NCBI RefSeq assembly: GCF_002940685.1
Contig: NZ_PNFP01000025.1
Location: 1-64,000, forward strand
Direction of reading: 5' to 3'
Source: Ensifer adhaerens
GTDB lineage: Bacteria; Pseudomonadota; Alphaproteobacteria; Rhizobiales; Rhizobiaceae
Length of the DNA: 64,000 bases
Below the pieces are notes generated by a model that saw only the letters and a list, made by a program, of their open reading frames with translations, was not told where the DNA came from and made no database searches. Shown in pieces: positions 45,853-53,967 of the stretch (positions within the stretch are counted from its first letter, which is position 1; each line of letters starts with the position of its first letter). Made by a program: the position numbers and the translations under genes.

Positions 45853-46284
45853 TCAAAGCCGCTCGAAAACCGCGTCGCTCAGGCGCAGGAAGCTGACGAA
45901 GCCGGTTTCCTCATCCTTCTCGAATCCAACTTCGAGCTTTCCGACAACCTTGATCGGGAAGTTGAAGGGCGTGGCGTCCACGATGGAGGAGGTCTTGATC
46001 AGGACGATGTCGGTTGGCCAGTCGAGGGTCGAGTCGCAGAACGGGCAAACCGCCATCGGCATCTTCGTCAGGACGAAGAAAGTTGCCTGGGCTTTGAGCG
46101 GCGGCGCCATGTAGCCGACGATCGACACTTCGCTGCCGGTGAGAGCCTTGGTCTTGGCTGACGGATCGCTGCCCTTCTCGTAGAGCTCAGAGAACGTGAG
46201 CGTACTTGCAGCGCCAAAGGCCGCACCAGCTGCGATGGCAGCCGATATGAACACTAGAAAAACAACCGAAACCAGTCGTTGCAT
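45853..46284 (-). CDS. Periplasmic DUF3299-like protein
   Basis: The 143-residue product has a signal peptide (VVFLVFISAAIAAGAAFG) and a domain with GSEVSIVGYMAPPL and AVCPFCDSTLDWPTDIVLI, resembling DUF3299. Two cysteines in C-P-F-C may bind metal or be redox active. It is six bases upstream of the ATPase gene, so it is probably the periplasmic part of the same ABC system. The substrate is not known. Confidence 0.65.
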   Translation of the reverse strand: MQRLVSVVFLVFISAAIAAGAAFGAASTLTFSELYEKGSDPSAKTKALTGSEVSIVGYMAPPLKAQATFFVLTKMPMAVCPFCDSTLDWPTDIVLIKTSSIVDATPFNFPIKVVGKLEVGFEKDEETGFVSFLRLSDAVFERL

Positions 46285-46301
46285 GCGTCACCTGAAGCTT
46301 G

Positions 46302-46327
46302 GGCAACCCGGCCTGGACCGGGTTGCC
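46302..46327 (-). terminator. Terminator-like hairpin after the alkaline phosphatase gene
   Basis: GGCAACCCGG (46302-46311) pairs perfectly with CCGGGTTGCC (46318-46327) around CCTGGA. It lies between the stop of the alkaline phosphatase gene and the start of the DUF3299-like gene. No T tract follows on the minus strand, so termination would be Rho-dependent or only partial. Confidence 0.5.
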
Positions 46328-46351
46328 TGAATTTCTGCCGACGATCGACCG

Positions 46352-47878
46352 TTAGTCCTGCTGGCCGAGGCCCGAGGCGTTCGAAAGCACGTGGTAGATG
46401 TAGTTTTCTTCGACCGTGCCGGAGACCAGATGGGCTTGCGGTCCCCAGGCGTAGATCACGACGTCGTCGCCCGCGTGGGTTTCCGATTCCATCGGCACAA
46501 GAGCGGGCTGAAGGAAGTCGGGAGACTGCGTATCAACGGTGCTGAGGTCAGGGCGCACGCCGGCCGGCTGAGCGTCGGTTTTGCCCTTCTCGAGTGCTGG
46601 GAAGACGGCGCCCGGACCGTTGGCGTAGCCGAGCGTGGTATAGGGCTTGCCGTCGGCAGCCTTGGCGACAGTTCCGTCGACATCGACAACCAGGCCGAAG
46701 AGCGGATTGCCGCGCTTCGGGTAGCCGTTGATGGTCATGGTGTGCCCGTGATCGGCCGTAGCGACAATAAGGGTGTCTTCGCGCTTGGTGATTTCCAGGG
46801 CCTTCTTGATCGCCTGATCGAAGGCAATCGCGTCTTCGAGCGCGCGAGCGGCATTGCCCGCGTGATGGGCGTGGTCGATACGGCCGCCTTCAACCATCAG
46901 CACGAAACCGGTTTCGTTCTGGGCAAGTCGCTCGATCGCCTTTGTCGTCATCTCGGCTAGCGAGGGCTCGCCCTTGGCATCCTTCGCGCGATCCAGCTCG
47001 TATTCCATGTGGCTGCGATCGAACAGGCCGAGGAGCTTGGCGCCTGAGGACAGGTCGGCTGCGTCGAAGCCTGCCTTGTCTGTGACATAGAGGTGGTTGT
47101 TGCTCTTTGCCGTCCATTCGGCCGTCAGGTCGCGCTTGTCCGTACGGCTGCCGGTCTTGCCTTCGTCTTCAGCATCTGCTGTCTCCTTCGGGACGAAGTT
47201 GCTGCGGCCACCGCCGAGAACGACCTCAAAGCCATCGCCTGCAGGCCAGTTGACGAGCTGATCGGCAAGATCCTTGCAGCCCTTGGCGAGCGCGTCGCCG
47301 ACTTCCTTGTCGTTTTCCCAGTCACGGTCCGGCGTGTGGCCATAGGTGGCGGCTGGCGTTGCGTGGGTGATGCGGGCGGTCGAGACCACGCCGGTCGCAA
47401 GGCCCGCCTCCTCAGCCATCTCGAATATCGTCTTGACTTCCTTGCCCTTGGACGCCTCGCAGTCGCCGACAACGGCGTCCTGGTTGAGGCCGATGATGTC
47501 GTTGCGGGTCTTCACGCCCGTAACCATAGCTGTTGCCGTCGGCGCTGAATCGGAGACCTGGCCGTCATGGCTGTAGGTCTTGGACATCGCCGTGTAGGGG
47601 AAAGTGTCGATTGTCAGAACGTTGGATTCACCGTCGACGCCGCGCTTCTGGCCTTCAAGGATACGAGCAGCCGTGACAGTTGCGACGCTCATGCCGTCGC
47701 CGACGAAGATGATGATGTTCTTCGCCTTGCCCGTGATGGGTTGAACGGAGAGCTTCGCATCAAGTGCGGCCTTTGCTGCCGCGAAGTAACTGTCTTTGGC
47801 CTGCGGCAAGTCAGCGGCGGTGACGTTTCCTGCGACCAGTGCCGCGCAGCACACTCCGGACAAAAGCGATCTGAGCAT
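46352..47878 (-). CDS. Alkaline phosphatase, PhoA family
   Basis: The 508-residue periplasmic enzyme removes phosphate from organic phosphates. It has a signal peptide (SLLSGVCCAALVAGNVTAA), the metal ligand region IIIFVGDGMSVATVTAAR, the nucleophile in VSDSAPTATAMVTG, and the C-terminal metal ligands VATADHGHTM. The length is normal. A Pho-box-like repeat lies upstream, but regulation is unproven. Its location near the copper genes has no obvious reason. Confidence 0.93.
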   Translation of the reverse strand: MLRSLLSGVCCAALVAGNVTAADLPQAKDSYFAAAKAALDAKLSVQPITGKAKNIIIFVGDGMSVATVTAARILEGQKRGVDGESNVLTIDTFPYTAMSKTYSHDGQVSDSAPTATAMVTGVKTRNDIIGLNQDAVVGDCEASKGKEVKTIFEMAEEAGLATGVVSTARITHATPAATYGHTPDRDWENDKEVGDALAKGCKDLADQLVNWPAGDGFEVVLGGGRSNFVPKETADAEDEGKTGSRTDKRDLTAEWTAKSNNHLYVTDKAGFDAADLSSGAKLLGLFDRSHMEYELDRAKDAKGEPSLAEMTTKAIERLAQNETGFVLMVEGGRIDHAHHAGNAARALEDAIAFDQAIKKALEITKREDTLIVATADHGHTMTINGYPKRGNPLFGLVVDVDGTVAKAADGKPYTTLGYANGPGAVFPALEKGKTDAQPAGVRPDLSTVDTQSPDFLQPALVPMESETHAGDDVVIYAWGPQAHLVSGTVEENYIYHVLSNASGLGQQD

Positions 47879-47952
47879 TAGCGAATCCCCTCGAAAATCG
47901 GAAAATGCGCCGCACCCACTGTCGGCGCGCGGGGCGAACCTAGTGAGCTACC

Positions 47953-47970
47953 GTTTCAGGGATGTGACAT
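47953..47970 (-). promoter_or_regulatory. Possible Pho box upstream of the phosphatase gene
   Basis: The minus strand reads ATGTCACATCCCTGAAAC, in which TGTCAC and CTGAAAC resemble the two halves of a rhizobial Pho box (CTGTCAT spaced by four bases), with two differences in the second half. It is 75 bases before the phosphatase start. Confidence 0.35.
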
Positions 47971-48474
47971 TCAGTGATGGGCGTGGCCCGCATGCCCGTG
48001 CTCGGTCGCATCGGCTGCCTCGACCTTTGCCCGCAGAGGCAGATCACCGCCGGGTTCGAAGGTCAGAACGACGTCGATTTCCTCATCGACATCGAAATCT
48101 TTCGATAGCTGTTCAAGCTTTATGGCGAGGCCGCCAGGGTCCATCCGAAACGCCCCCCGGGGCACTTCGACTACGCCAATTTCGACGGTCGAGATCGTCT
48201 CTCCCTGCAGGACAATTCCAACTGTCGTGGCCGTTCCGGCGGCATTGGAACGAGCCCTCACCAGCCGCACCGGGTCGCCATCATTTTCGATTTCCATGAA
48301 AAACAATGTCGTCCCGCCTGCCTCAGCGGCTCGGAGCCACGGATGGGTCACACGGATCTCGCCGAGCGCTGCAAGGTGAGCGTCCCCGCCATCGGCATTT
48401 GCCGCCGTGACCGCGGCCAAGACAAAACCCACGCTTGCCAGAAGGTTCCTGGTAAAAGAGCTTTGCATGACCAT
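47971..48474 (-). CDS. PCu(A)C-fold protein without the canonical copper ligands
   Basis: The 167-residue product has a signal segment (ASVGFVLAAVTAANA) and the PCu(A)C/DUF461 domain (IRVTHPWLRAAEAGGTTLFF, FRMDPGGLAIKLEQL). In copper-binding members the domain ends contain H-x-M pairs; here these read VEIGVV and GLAIKL, so the site looks lost. The C-terminus is histidine-rich (ATEHGHAGHAHH), which could bind metal instead. The ATG is preceded by GGGAGGG. It lies upstream of the phosphatase gene in the same direction. Confidence 0.75.
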   Translation of the reverse strand: MVMQSSFTRNLLASVGFVLAAVTAANADGGDAHLAALGEIRVTHPWLRAAEAGGTTLFFMEIENDGDPVRLVRARSNAAGTATTVGIVLQGETISTVEIGVVEVPRGAFRMDPGGLAIKLEQLSKDFDVDEEIDVVLTFEPGGDLPLRAKVEAADATEHGHAGHAHH

Positions 48475-48586
48475 CGTCCCTCCCCGCTCATGATGCAGGT
48501 AGCGCCATTTCTTATCAGGCCGATGACGGTTGAATACCCACCGCGCGGGTGACGAGGTGGAGGGACGCGGTTTGTGTCTGGTTCAT

Positions 48587-49711
48587 TCAATCCGAACGCG
48601 CGTTTTCGGACTGCGGGCTCGTCAGCGAAACTTCGGATAAGCCTTCACCCTGAACCCGCTCATGCAGATCAAGGAACCGTTGAATTCTGGGCACGACGAG
48701 CCTGGCGCTTCGCCCTGCGCCGATCAATGTTGCCGATGCCGGCCCTGTCCAACTGCCGTAGCCGACGAACCAAAGCCGTGGCTCTTTCGTGGATTGTCCG
48801 TCCTCTACATCGGCCGTGCCGTCGTCCTTCACGATGTCAGTGCCCGCAAGATGACCGAGCGCCGGCCTAAAGCCAGTGCACCAGATGACCGCGTCGACGG
48901 CCATAAAACGGCCGTCCGACCAGACGACGCCATTCTCCTTAAAGCGTTCGAACGGCCGCACGGTTGTAAGCTGGCCGCGATCACGCGCCGCCTTCACAGG
49001 CGGGACCATCACGATGTCACCCAGTCCGCCCGCCCGTTGCCCATCACTGTTTCCCAGCGCCCGGGCGGTAGCACGCTCGAACAGGACGTGACCATCAACG
49101 TCATCCGGCAGAAATGTGGGTGGAGAGGTCGTCACCCACGATGCGTCGGCAACCGTCGAGACCTCCGCATAGATCTGTGCGCCGGAATTGCCGCCACCCA
49201 CAATCAGGACTGACTGCCCGGCAAACGCGTCCGGGGACCGGTAGTTCGCCGAATGCAGCTGAAGGCCGGTGAAAAGCTCTTGTCCTTCGTAGGGAGGCAC
49301 GAACGGATTGCTCCAGGTTCCGGTCGTGTTCAAGACGGCTCGCGCCAGCCAGACCTCTCCCTGTCCTTCCACGCGGACCAGATCTTCGCCGGGTACGACC
49401 CGTTCAACACGGACGGGCCGCCGCACGTTGAAACCGTAACGCTCTTCGTAGCGAGATAGATAATCTATGACGTCGCTCTTGCTCGGATAGCCGCGTTCAC
49501 GCGAAGGAGGCATCAGCCATCCGGGAAGCGAACTGTATCCGGCCGGGGAGAACAGGCGGAGCGAATCCCAGGTGTGGCGCCAGGCGCCGCCTGGCCCCTC
49601 CCCCGCATCGATGAGGGCAAAGTCGAGCCCGGCCCGGCGCAGGTAGTAGGCGGAGGCGAGACCAGCTTGCCCCGCTCCGATGACAATCACGTCATAGATG
49701 TGGTCCGTCAC
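48587..49711 (-). CDS. arsO: ArsO-family flavin-dependent monooxygenase
   Basis: The 374-residue protein has an N-terminal FAD motif ([20 protein letters not shown]) and an internal NADPH motif ([17 protein letters not shown]), typical of the flavin-monooxygenase family. Its position as the last gene of an ars operon matches ArsO. Its exact substrate is not established. Its start overlaps the stop of arsH (ATGA), so it is translationally coupled. Confidence 0.88.
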   Translation of the reverse strand: MTDHIYDVIVIGAGQAGLASAYYLRRAGLDFALIDAGEGPGGAWRHTWDSLRLFSPAGYSSLPGWLMPPSRERGYPSKSDVIDYLSRYEERYGFNVRRPVRVERVVPGEDLVRVEGQGEVWLARAVLNTTGTWSNPFVPPYEGQELFTGLQLHSANYRSPDAFAGQSVLIVGGGNSGAQIYAEVSTVADASWVTTSPPTFLPDDVDGHVLFERATARALGNSDGQRAGGLGDIVMVPPVKAARDRGQLTTVRPFERFKENGVVWSDGRFMAVDAVIWCTGFRPALGHLAGTDIVKDDGTADVEDGQSTKEPRLWFVGYGSWTGPASATLIGAGRSARLVVPRIQRFLDLHERVQGEGLSEVSLTSPQSENARSD

Positions 49712-50463
49712 GCCGCACCCTTCTGCGGTGCGATGGCGATCGCGGAGAGGTCGGTCTGAGGATCGATCGGCTTGCGCGCTTCCTTGCGTTCCGAGTAGCG
49801 ATCGACCAGCTGTTCCCCGTGTGGCCGCAAGAGGACGGTGAACCGGAACAGTTCCTCCATCACGTCCACGATCCGGTCGTAGTAGCTGGATGGTTTCATG
49901 CGACCCTGGCTGTCAAACTCCTGCCAGGCCTTGGCGACGCTTGATTGGTTCGGAATGGTGTACATCCGCATCCAGCGGCCAAGAATGCGCAGCGTGTTGA
50001 CGGCATTGAAGCTCTGCGAGCCGCCGGACACCTGCATCACCGCGAGAGTGCGCCCCTGGGTCGGACGAATGCCACCCATGTTCAATGGCAAGTGATCAAT
50101 CTGCGCTTTCATGATGCCGGTGATCTGGCCGTGGCGCTCTGGCGAACACCAGACCATTGCCTCCGACCAGATCGCATGCTCGCGCAGTTCCTTTACGGCC
50201 GGATGATTGTCGCCCTTCACCTGATCGGGCAACGGGAGATCCGAAGGATCGAAGATCCGGGTTTCCGCACCGAAATACTCCAGGATGCGCGCGGCTTCCT
50301 CGGTGGCCAGCCGCGAATAGGATTGTTCACGCAAGGATCCGTAGAGCAAAAGGATACGCGGCTTGTGATCGAGAGGGCCGAGCCCCTGCGCCGGATTGCG
50401 GTTCAGGTAGGCCGGATCGAGCGCCGGAAGGTGATCGATATCGGTTAGTGTACGCAGTCTCAT
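49708..50463 (-). CDS. arsH: ArsH organoarsenical oxidoreductase
   Basis: The 251-residue flavoprotein has the NADPH-dependent FMN reductase fold: [37 protein letters not shown] and [18 protein letters not shown]. ArsH oxidises trivalent methylated and aromatic arsenicals to less toxic pentavalent forms using NADPH. The size is typical. It lies nine bases after acr3 and overlaps arsO. Confidence 0.93.
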   Translation of the reverse strand: MRLRTLTDIDHLPALDPAYLNRNPAQGLGPLDHKPRILLLYGSLREQSYSRLATEEAARILEYFGAETRIFDPSDLPLPDQVKGDNHPAVKELREHAIWSEAMVWCSPERHGQITGIMKAQIDHLPLNMGGIRPTQGRTLAVMQVSGGSQSFNAVNTLRILGRWMRMYTIPNQSSVAKAWQEFDSQGRMKPSSYYDRIVDVMEELFRFTVLLRPHGEQLVDRYSERKEARKPIDPQTDLSAIAIAPQKGAA

Positions 50464-50472
50464 TTCGTAATC

Positions 50473-51591
50473 CTATGCCTTGGAAGTGACGGCAGCTGGT
50501 GCCGTTGAAGCGAAGTACCGGCGACCGAACCAAAGGGCGAGCTGCACCAAAAGGATGAGCACAGGAACCTCGACGAGCGGTCCGATGACGGCCGCAAAAG
50601 CAACCGGAGATGCCAGGCCGAAAGCCGCGATCGCAACGGCAATCGCCAACTCGAAATTGTTGCCTGCAGCGGTGAAGGCGACGGCGGTCGTGCGTGGATA
50701 GTCGGCATCGATGAGCTTCGCCATGAAGAAGCTGACCGTGAACATCACCACGAAGTAGATCGTCAGCGGGATGGCGAGAAGCAACACGTCGAAGGGCAAT
50801 CGTACTACGTCTGCGCCCTTCAGGCTAAACATCGCAACGATCGTGAACAGCAGCGCTGCAAGCGTGATCGGACCGATCTTCGGCAGGAAGGTGTTTTCGT
50901 ACCAGTCCTCGCCTTTCGCCTTGGTCAGGAAGCGACGCGACAGGTAGCCTGCAAGGAACGGGATCCCGAGATAGATCAGCACAGCTTGAGCGATCGTCCA
51001 GAAGGATACGTCGATCACGCTTCCTTCAAGCCCGAACAGTGGCGGCAGGAAAGACAGGAAGAACCAGGCGTAGACGCTGAAAAACAGGATCTGGAAGATC
51101 GAATTGAAGGCAACCAGACCGGCGACGTACTGGTTGTCACCGCGTGCGAGCTGGTTCCAGACGAGGACCATGGCGATGCAGCGCGCCAGCCCGATGAGGA
51201 TCAGGCCGGTCATGTATTCCGGGTAGTCGCGGAGAAACAGGACGGCGAGCCCGAACATGAGGGTCGGCCCGATTAGCCAGTTCTGCACGAGCGAAAGCGC
51301 CAGGATCCGCTTGTCGGCAAAGACCTGGTGGAGCTCGTCGTAACGCACCTTGGCGAGCGGCGGGTACATCATCAGGATTAGCCCGATGGCGATCGGGACA
51401 TTCGTGGTTCCAACCGAAAGGCTGTCGAGCGCGGCGGGAAGCCCCGTGAACACCGTGCCAAGAACGAGGCCGAGAGCCATGGCGGCAAATATCCACACCG
51501 TCAGGTAGCGGTCGAGGAACGAGAGACGTAAGGTAGGTTGGGCGGGACGCAATTGCGTGCTCCTTGAAAAATGTTGGTACCGCAGCCCCAT
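50473..51591 (-). CDS. acr3: ACR3-family arsenite efflux permease
   Basis: The 372-residue permease exports arsenite across the inner membrane. About ten membrane segments are visible. The conserved cysteine of transmembrane segment four is in [16 protein letters not shown], and the conserved glutamate is in [15 protein letters not shown]. The N-terminal ~20 residues ([20 protein letters not shown]) are longer than usual, so an internal start is possible. It belongs to the ars operon between arsC and arsH. Confidence 0.94.
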   Translation of the reverse strand: MGLRYQHFSRSTQLRPAQPTLRLSFLDRYLTVWIFAAMALGLVLGTVFTGLPAALDSLSVGTTNVPIAIGLILMMYPPLAKVRYDELHQVFADKRILALSLVQNWLIGPTLMFGLAVLFLRDYPEYMTGLILIGLARCIAMVLVWNQLARGDNQYVAGLVAFNSIFQILFFSVYAWFFLSFLPPLFGLEGSVIDVSFWTIAQAVLIYLGIPFLAGYLSRRFLTKAKGEDWYENTFLPKIGPITLAALLFTIVAMFSLKGADVVRLPFDVLLLAIPLTIYFVVMFTVSFFMAKLIDADYPRTTAVAFTAAGNNFELAIAVAIAAFGLASPVAFAAVIGPLVEVPVLILLVQLALWFGRRYFASTAPAAVTSKA

Positions 51592-51630
51592 CAGAGGCTG
51601 CGCGCGATGCTCTGGCTTGCGTTGCCTTGA

Positions 51631-52062
51631 TTAGACGCGCTGGCCACGCGCATCTACGACCGCTTCGCCATCTTCCTTAGTGAACGCGCCCTTCTGGGCT
51701 TCAGGCAGAATGTCGAGGACGGCCTCGGAGGGGCGGCAGAGTTTTACACCGAGCGGCGAGACGACGATCGGCCGATTGATCAGGATCGGATGTTCCATCA
51801 TCGCGTCGACGAGCGCTGTGTCGGAGAGCGTCGGATCGCTAAGACCCAGCTCCTCGTATGGAGTGCCCTTTTCGCGGAGCACTTCGCGCACGGAAATCCC
51901 CATGCGCGCGATGAGCTCTTCGAGCAGCGCGCGGCTTGGCGGGGTCTTGAGATATTCGACGACGTGCGGCTCGATCCCGGCATTGCGGATCATCGCAAGC
52001 GTGTTGCGCGAGGTGCCGCAATCCGGATTGTGGTAGATGACGATATCGACGGGATGTGTCAT
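51631..52062 (-). CDS. arsC: Arsenate reductase, glutaredoxin-coupled
   Basis: The 143-residue enzyme reduces arsenate to arsenite with glutathione and glutaredoxin. It has the active-site cysteine in YHNPDCGTSRNTL and the downstream RxxR-like segments (NRPIVVSPLGVKLCRPSE). It overlaps the upstream LMW-type arsenate reductase gene by four bases. Two unrelated arsenate reductases in one operon use different electron donors. Confidence 0.93.
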   Translation of the reverse strand: MTHPVDIVIYHNPDCGTSRNTLAMIRNAGIEPHVVEYLKTPPSRALLEELIARMGISVREVLREKGTPYEELGLSDPTLSDTALVDAMMEHPILINRPIVVSPLGVKLCRPSEAVLDILPEAQKGAFTKEDGEAVVDARGQRV

Positions 52063-52586
52063 GCGACGTCGGGCCTCCGTGCCGAAGAACCTTCCATCTG
52101 ACCGATTTCATGAAGCTTCGCGGTCAGGCTCATCCGCTCGAGACTTTCGACCGGAAGGGCGGCGAAGGCGGCAATACGGAGCTTCATGTAGCGAAGCGTC
52201 GTCGCGAAGGCCACGCGCTTGTCGGCGTCCGTGCCTTCAACCGCGGCCGGGTCTTCTACCCCCCAATGCGCGGTCATCGGCTGGCCCGGCCATACGGGGC
52301 AAGCCTCTCCTGCCGCATTGTCGCAAACCGTAAAGACGAAATCGAGTTCGGGCGCCCCTGGCCTTGCGAATTCGTCCCAGCTCTTCGAACGCAGACCGTC
52401 GATCGGATAATGATGGCCTGCCAGTGTCTCGGTGGCAAAGGGATTGACCTCGCCCTTTGGGTAGCTGCCGGCAGAAAACGCATTGAACTTGGCGCCGCCG
52501 TCTCTCCTTAGAACGCTTTCTGCTATGATCGAACGAGCGGAGTTTCCCGTGCAGAGAAACATCACGTTGAACGTCGTTTTCGTCAT
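52059..52586 (-). CDS. arsC: Arsenate reductase, low-molecular-weight phosphatase type
   Basis: The frame is open far upstream, but the ATG at 52586 (175 residues) gives the family start. The catalytic loop is CTGNSAR, and a second pair of cysteines in TVCDNAAGEACPVW is the disulfide relay of thioredoxin-coupled ArsC. It overlaps the arsR stop by four bases, so arsR and arsC are translationally coupled. Confidence 0.92.
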   Translation of the reverse strand: MTKTTFNVMFLCTGNSARSIIAESVLRRDGGAKFNAFSAGSYPKGEVNPFATETLAGHHYPIDGLRSKSWDEFARPGAPELDFVFTVCDNAAGEACPVWPGQPMTAHWGVEDPAAVEGTDADKRVAFATTLRYMKLRIAAFAALPVESLERMSLTAKLHEIGQMEGSSARRPDVA

Positions 52587-52936
52587 GGTGTGACCTTTTC
52601 GGTTGAACGACAGGGATTGAGTTCCTCGACCAGAGACCCGCAAAGGTCCGCCCTTCCCCCACAGCAATCCTTCACAAGGAAGAGCGTCAGATCGCGCAGT
52701 CGCGGCAAGGCCGCCCGATAGACGATCATGCGGCTGTGGCGTTCGGAGGTAACGAGGCCGGCCCGTGCCAGAATGTTGAGATGGGCCGACATAGTGTTTT
52801 GGGGCACGGCCAGAGCTCTCGCGATCTCTCCAGCCGGCATGCCGTCGGGGGCGTGTCGGACAAGCAGACGAAAGGTGTCGAGCCTCGTCGATTGGGCAAG
52901 CGCGGCAAGCGCAAGAATTGCGGTTTCTGATTCCAT
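52583..52936 (-). CDS. arsR: ArsR-family arsenite-responsive repressor
   Basis: The 117-residue protein has the ArsR winged helix (ALAALAQSTRLDTFRLLV; VPQNTMSAHLNILARAG). The C-terminus carries the arsenite-binding cysteines C91, C92 and C99 (KDCCGGRADLCG), similar to the C-C-x6-C group of the AfArsR type. It is first in the ars operon and is divergent from aioX. A palindrome overlapping its start is a candidate operator. Confidence 0.93.
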   Translation of the reverse strand: MESETAILALAALAQSTRLDTFRLLVRHAPDGMPAGEIARALAVPQNTMSAHLNILARAGLVTSERHSRMIVYRAALPRLRDLTLFLVKDCCGGRADLCGSLVEELNPCRSTEKVTP

Positions 52937-52960
52937 ATATCCAGAATACTAGAAATATGG
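52933..52960. promoter_or_regulatory. ArsR-type operator candidate between arsR and aioX
   Basis: CCATAT (52933-52938) and ATATGG (52955-52960) are the ends of a 28-base imperfect palindrome that overlaps the arsR start codon. It lies in the 116-base gap before aioX, so one site could control both directions. Confidence 0.55.
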
Positions 52961-53052
52961 ACGCGGTCAACCGCAGATGCTAAAAACAAATGCTTGGGGT
53001 TTGCCCCACGCTGTCCGAGGGGAGACGGAGGGCGGGTGGCGGGAGGAGCCGA

Positions 53053-53967
53053 ATGGAAGAAGGTCGGGGCGGATTCGGGAGCCGTCTATCAAGACGCAGC
53101 GGCATTAACAGGCGAGGTTTCATTGGAGGTGCTCTGTCCTTGCTGCCTCTCCAGGCAGCCTGGGCATTCAACGAAGTACCAGCGAATAGCGGAACATTGC
53201 GCTTTGGGCTGACCCCCGTCTTCCTGTCCAACGATCTTGAGGTTCTCGACGAACTGAAGATGTACCTGTCGAATGCGACGGGTTACGACGTGCAGCTTGT
53301 CACCCAGAGGACATATCAGGAAGTGACGGCCCTCTTGGTCGCGGGCAACCTCGAGGCAGCGTGGATCTGCGGGTACCCCTACCGAAAATTCCAGGATGAA
53401 CTGGCGCTGGTGGCGACGCCCGAGTGGCGCGGCAAACCTCTTTATCAGTCCTATCTCATCGTCGGGGCAAACCGGGGTGCGACCTCATTTGAGGACTGCA
53501 GGGGTGATATCCACGCTTTCTCGGATCCGGACTCCAACTCCGGCTACCTCGTCACGAAGGCGTACCTCGCTGAACGAGGGCTCAGTGAAGACGCTTTCTT
53601 CCGAAAGACGTTCTTCACCTATGGCCATCGCAATGTCATCCGTGCCGTTGCGTCGGGCTTGGCGAACTCCGGCAGTGTCGACGGCTATGTCTGGGAGGTC
53701 ATGAAGACCATCGAGCCGGAACTTGTTTCCCAGACACGGGTCCTCGTGAAATCGGAATGGTACGGTTTCCCACCGATCGCCGCGCCTGCGAGATTGACGG
53801 GCACGCCTCTCTTTGAACGCGTGCGCTCGGCATTCCTGCAGATGGCATCCGACACACTCGGCCGATCGCTCTTGAACAGATTGCAACTCGATGGGTTCGT
53901 CGATGCCCCGCCTTCGACATTCGACGGCATTGCGGCCAACATCGAACTCGTGCGGAGGCTCGGATGA
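53053..53967 (+). CDS. aioX: AioX, periplasmic arsenite-binding sensor protein
   Basis: The ATG at 53053 is chosen because GGGAGGAG stands four bases before it; an ATG at 52990 would be longer. The 304-residue protein has a twin-arginine signal (INRRGFIGGALSLLPL) and a phosphonate-binding-like (PhnD) fold. C106 in AAWICGYPYR lies close to the arsenite-sensing Cys108 described in Agrobacterium tumefaciens 5A. AioX delivers the arsenite signal to AioS. The gene ends inside the aioS start (ATGA). Confidence 0.9.
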   Translation: MEEGRGGFGSRLSRRSGINRRGFIGGALSLLPLQAAWAFNEVPANSGTLRFGLTPVFLSNDLEVLDELKMYLSNATGYDVQLVTQRTYQEVTALLVAGNLEAAWICGYPYRKFQDELALVATPEWRGKPLYQSYLIVGANRGATSFEDCRGDIHAFSDPDSNSGYLVTKAYLAERGLSEDAFFRKTFFTYGHRNVIRAVASGLANSGSVDGYVWEVMKTIEPELVSQTRVLVKSEWYGFPPIAAPARLTGTPLFERVRSAFLQMASDTLGRSLLNRLQLDGFVDAPPSTFDGIAANIELVRRLG

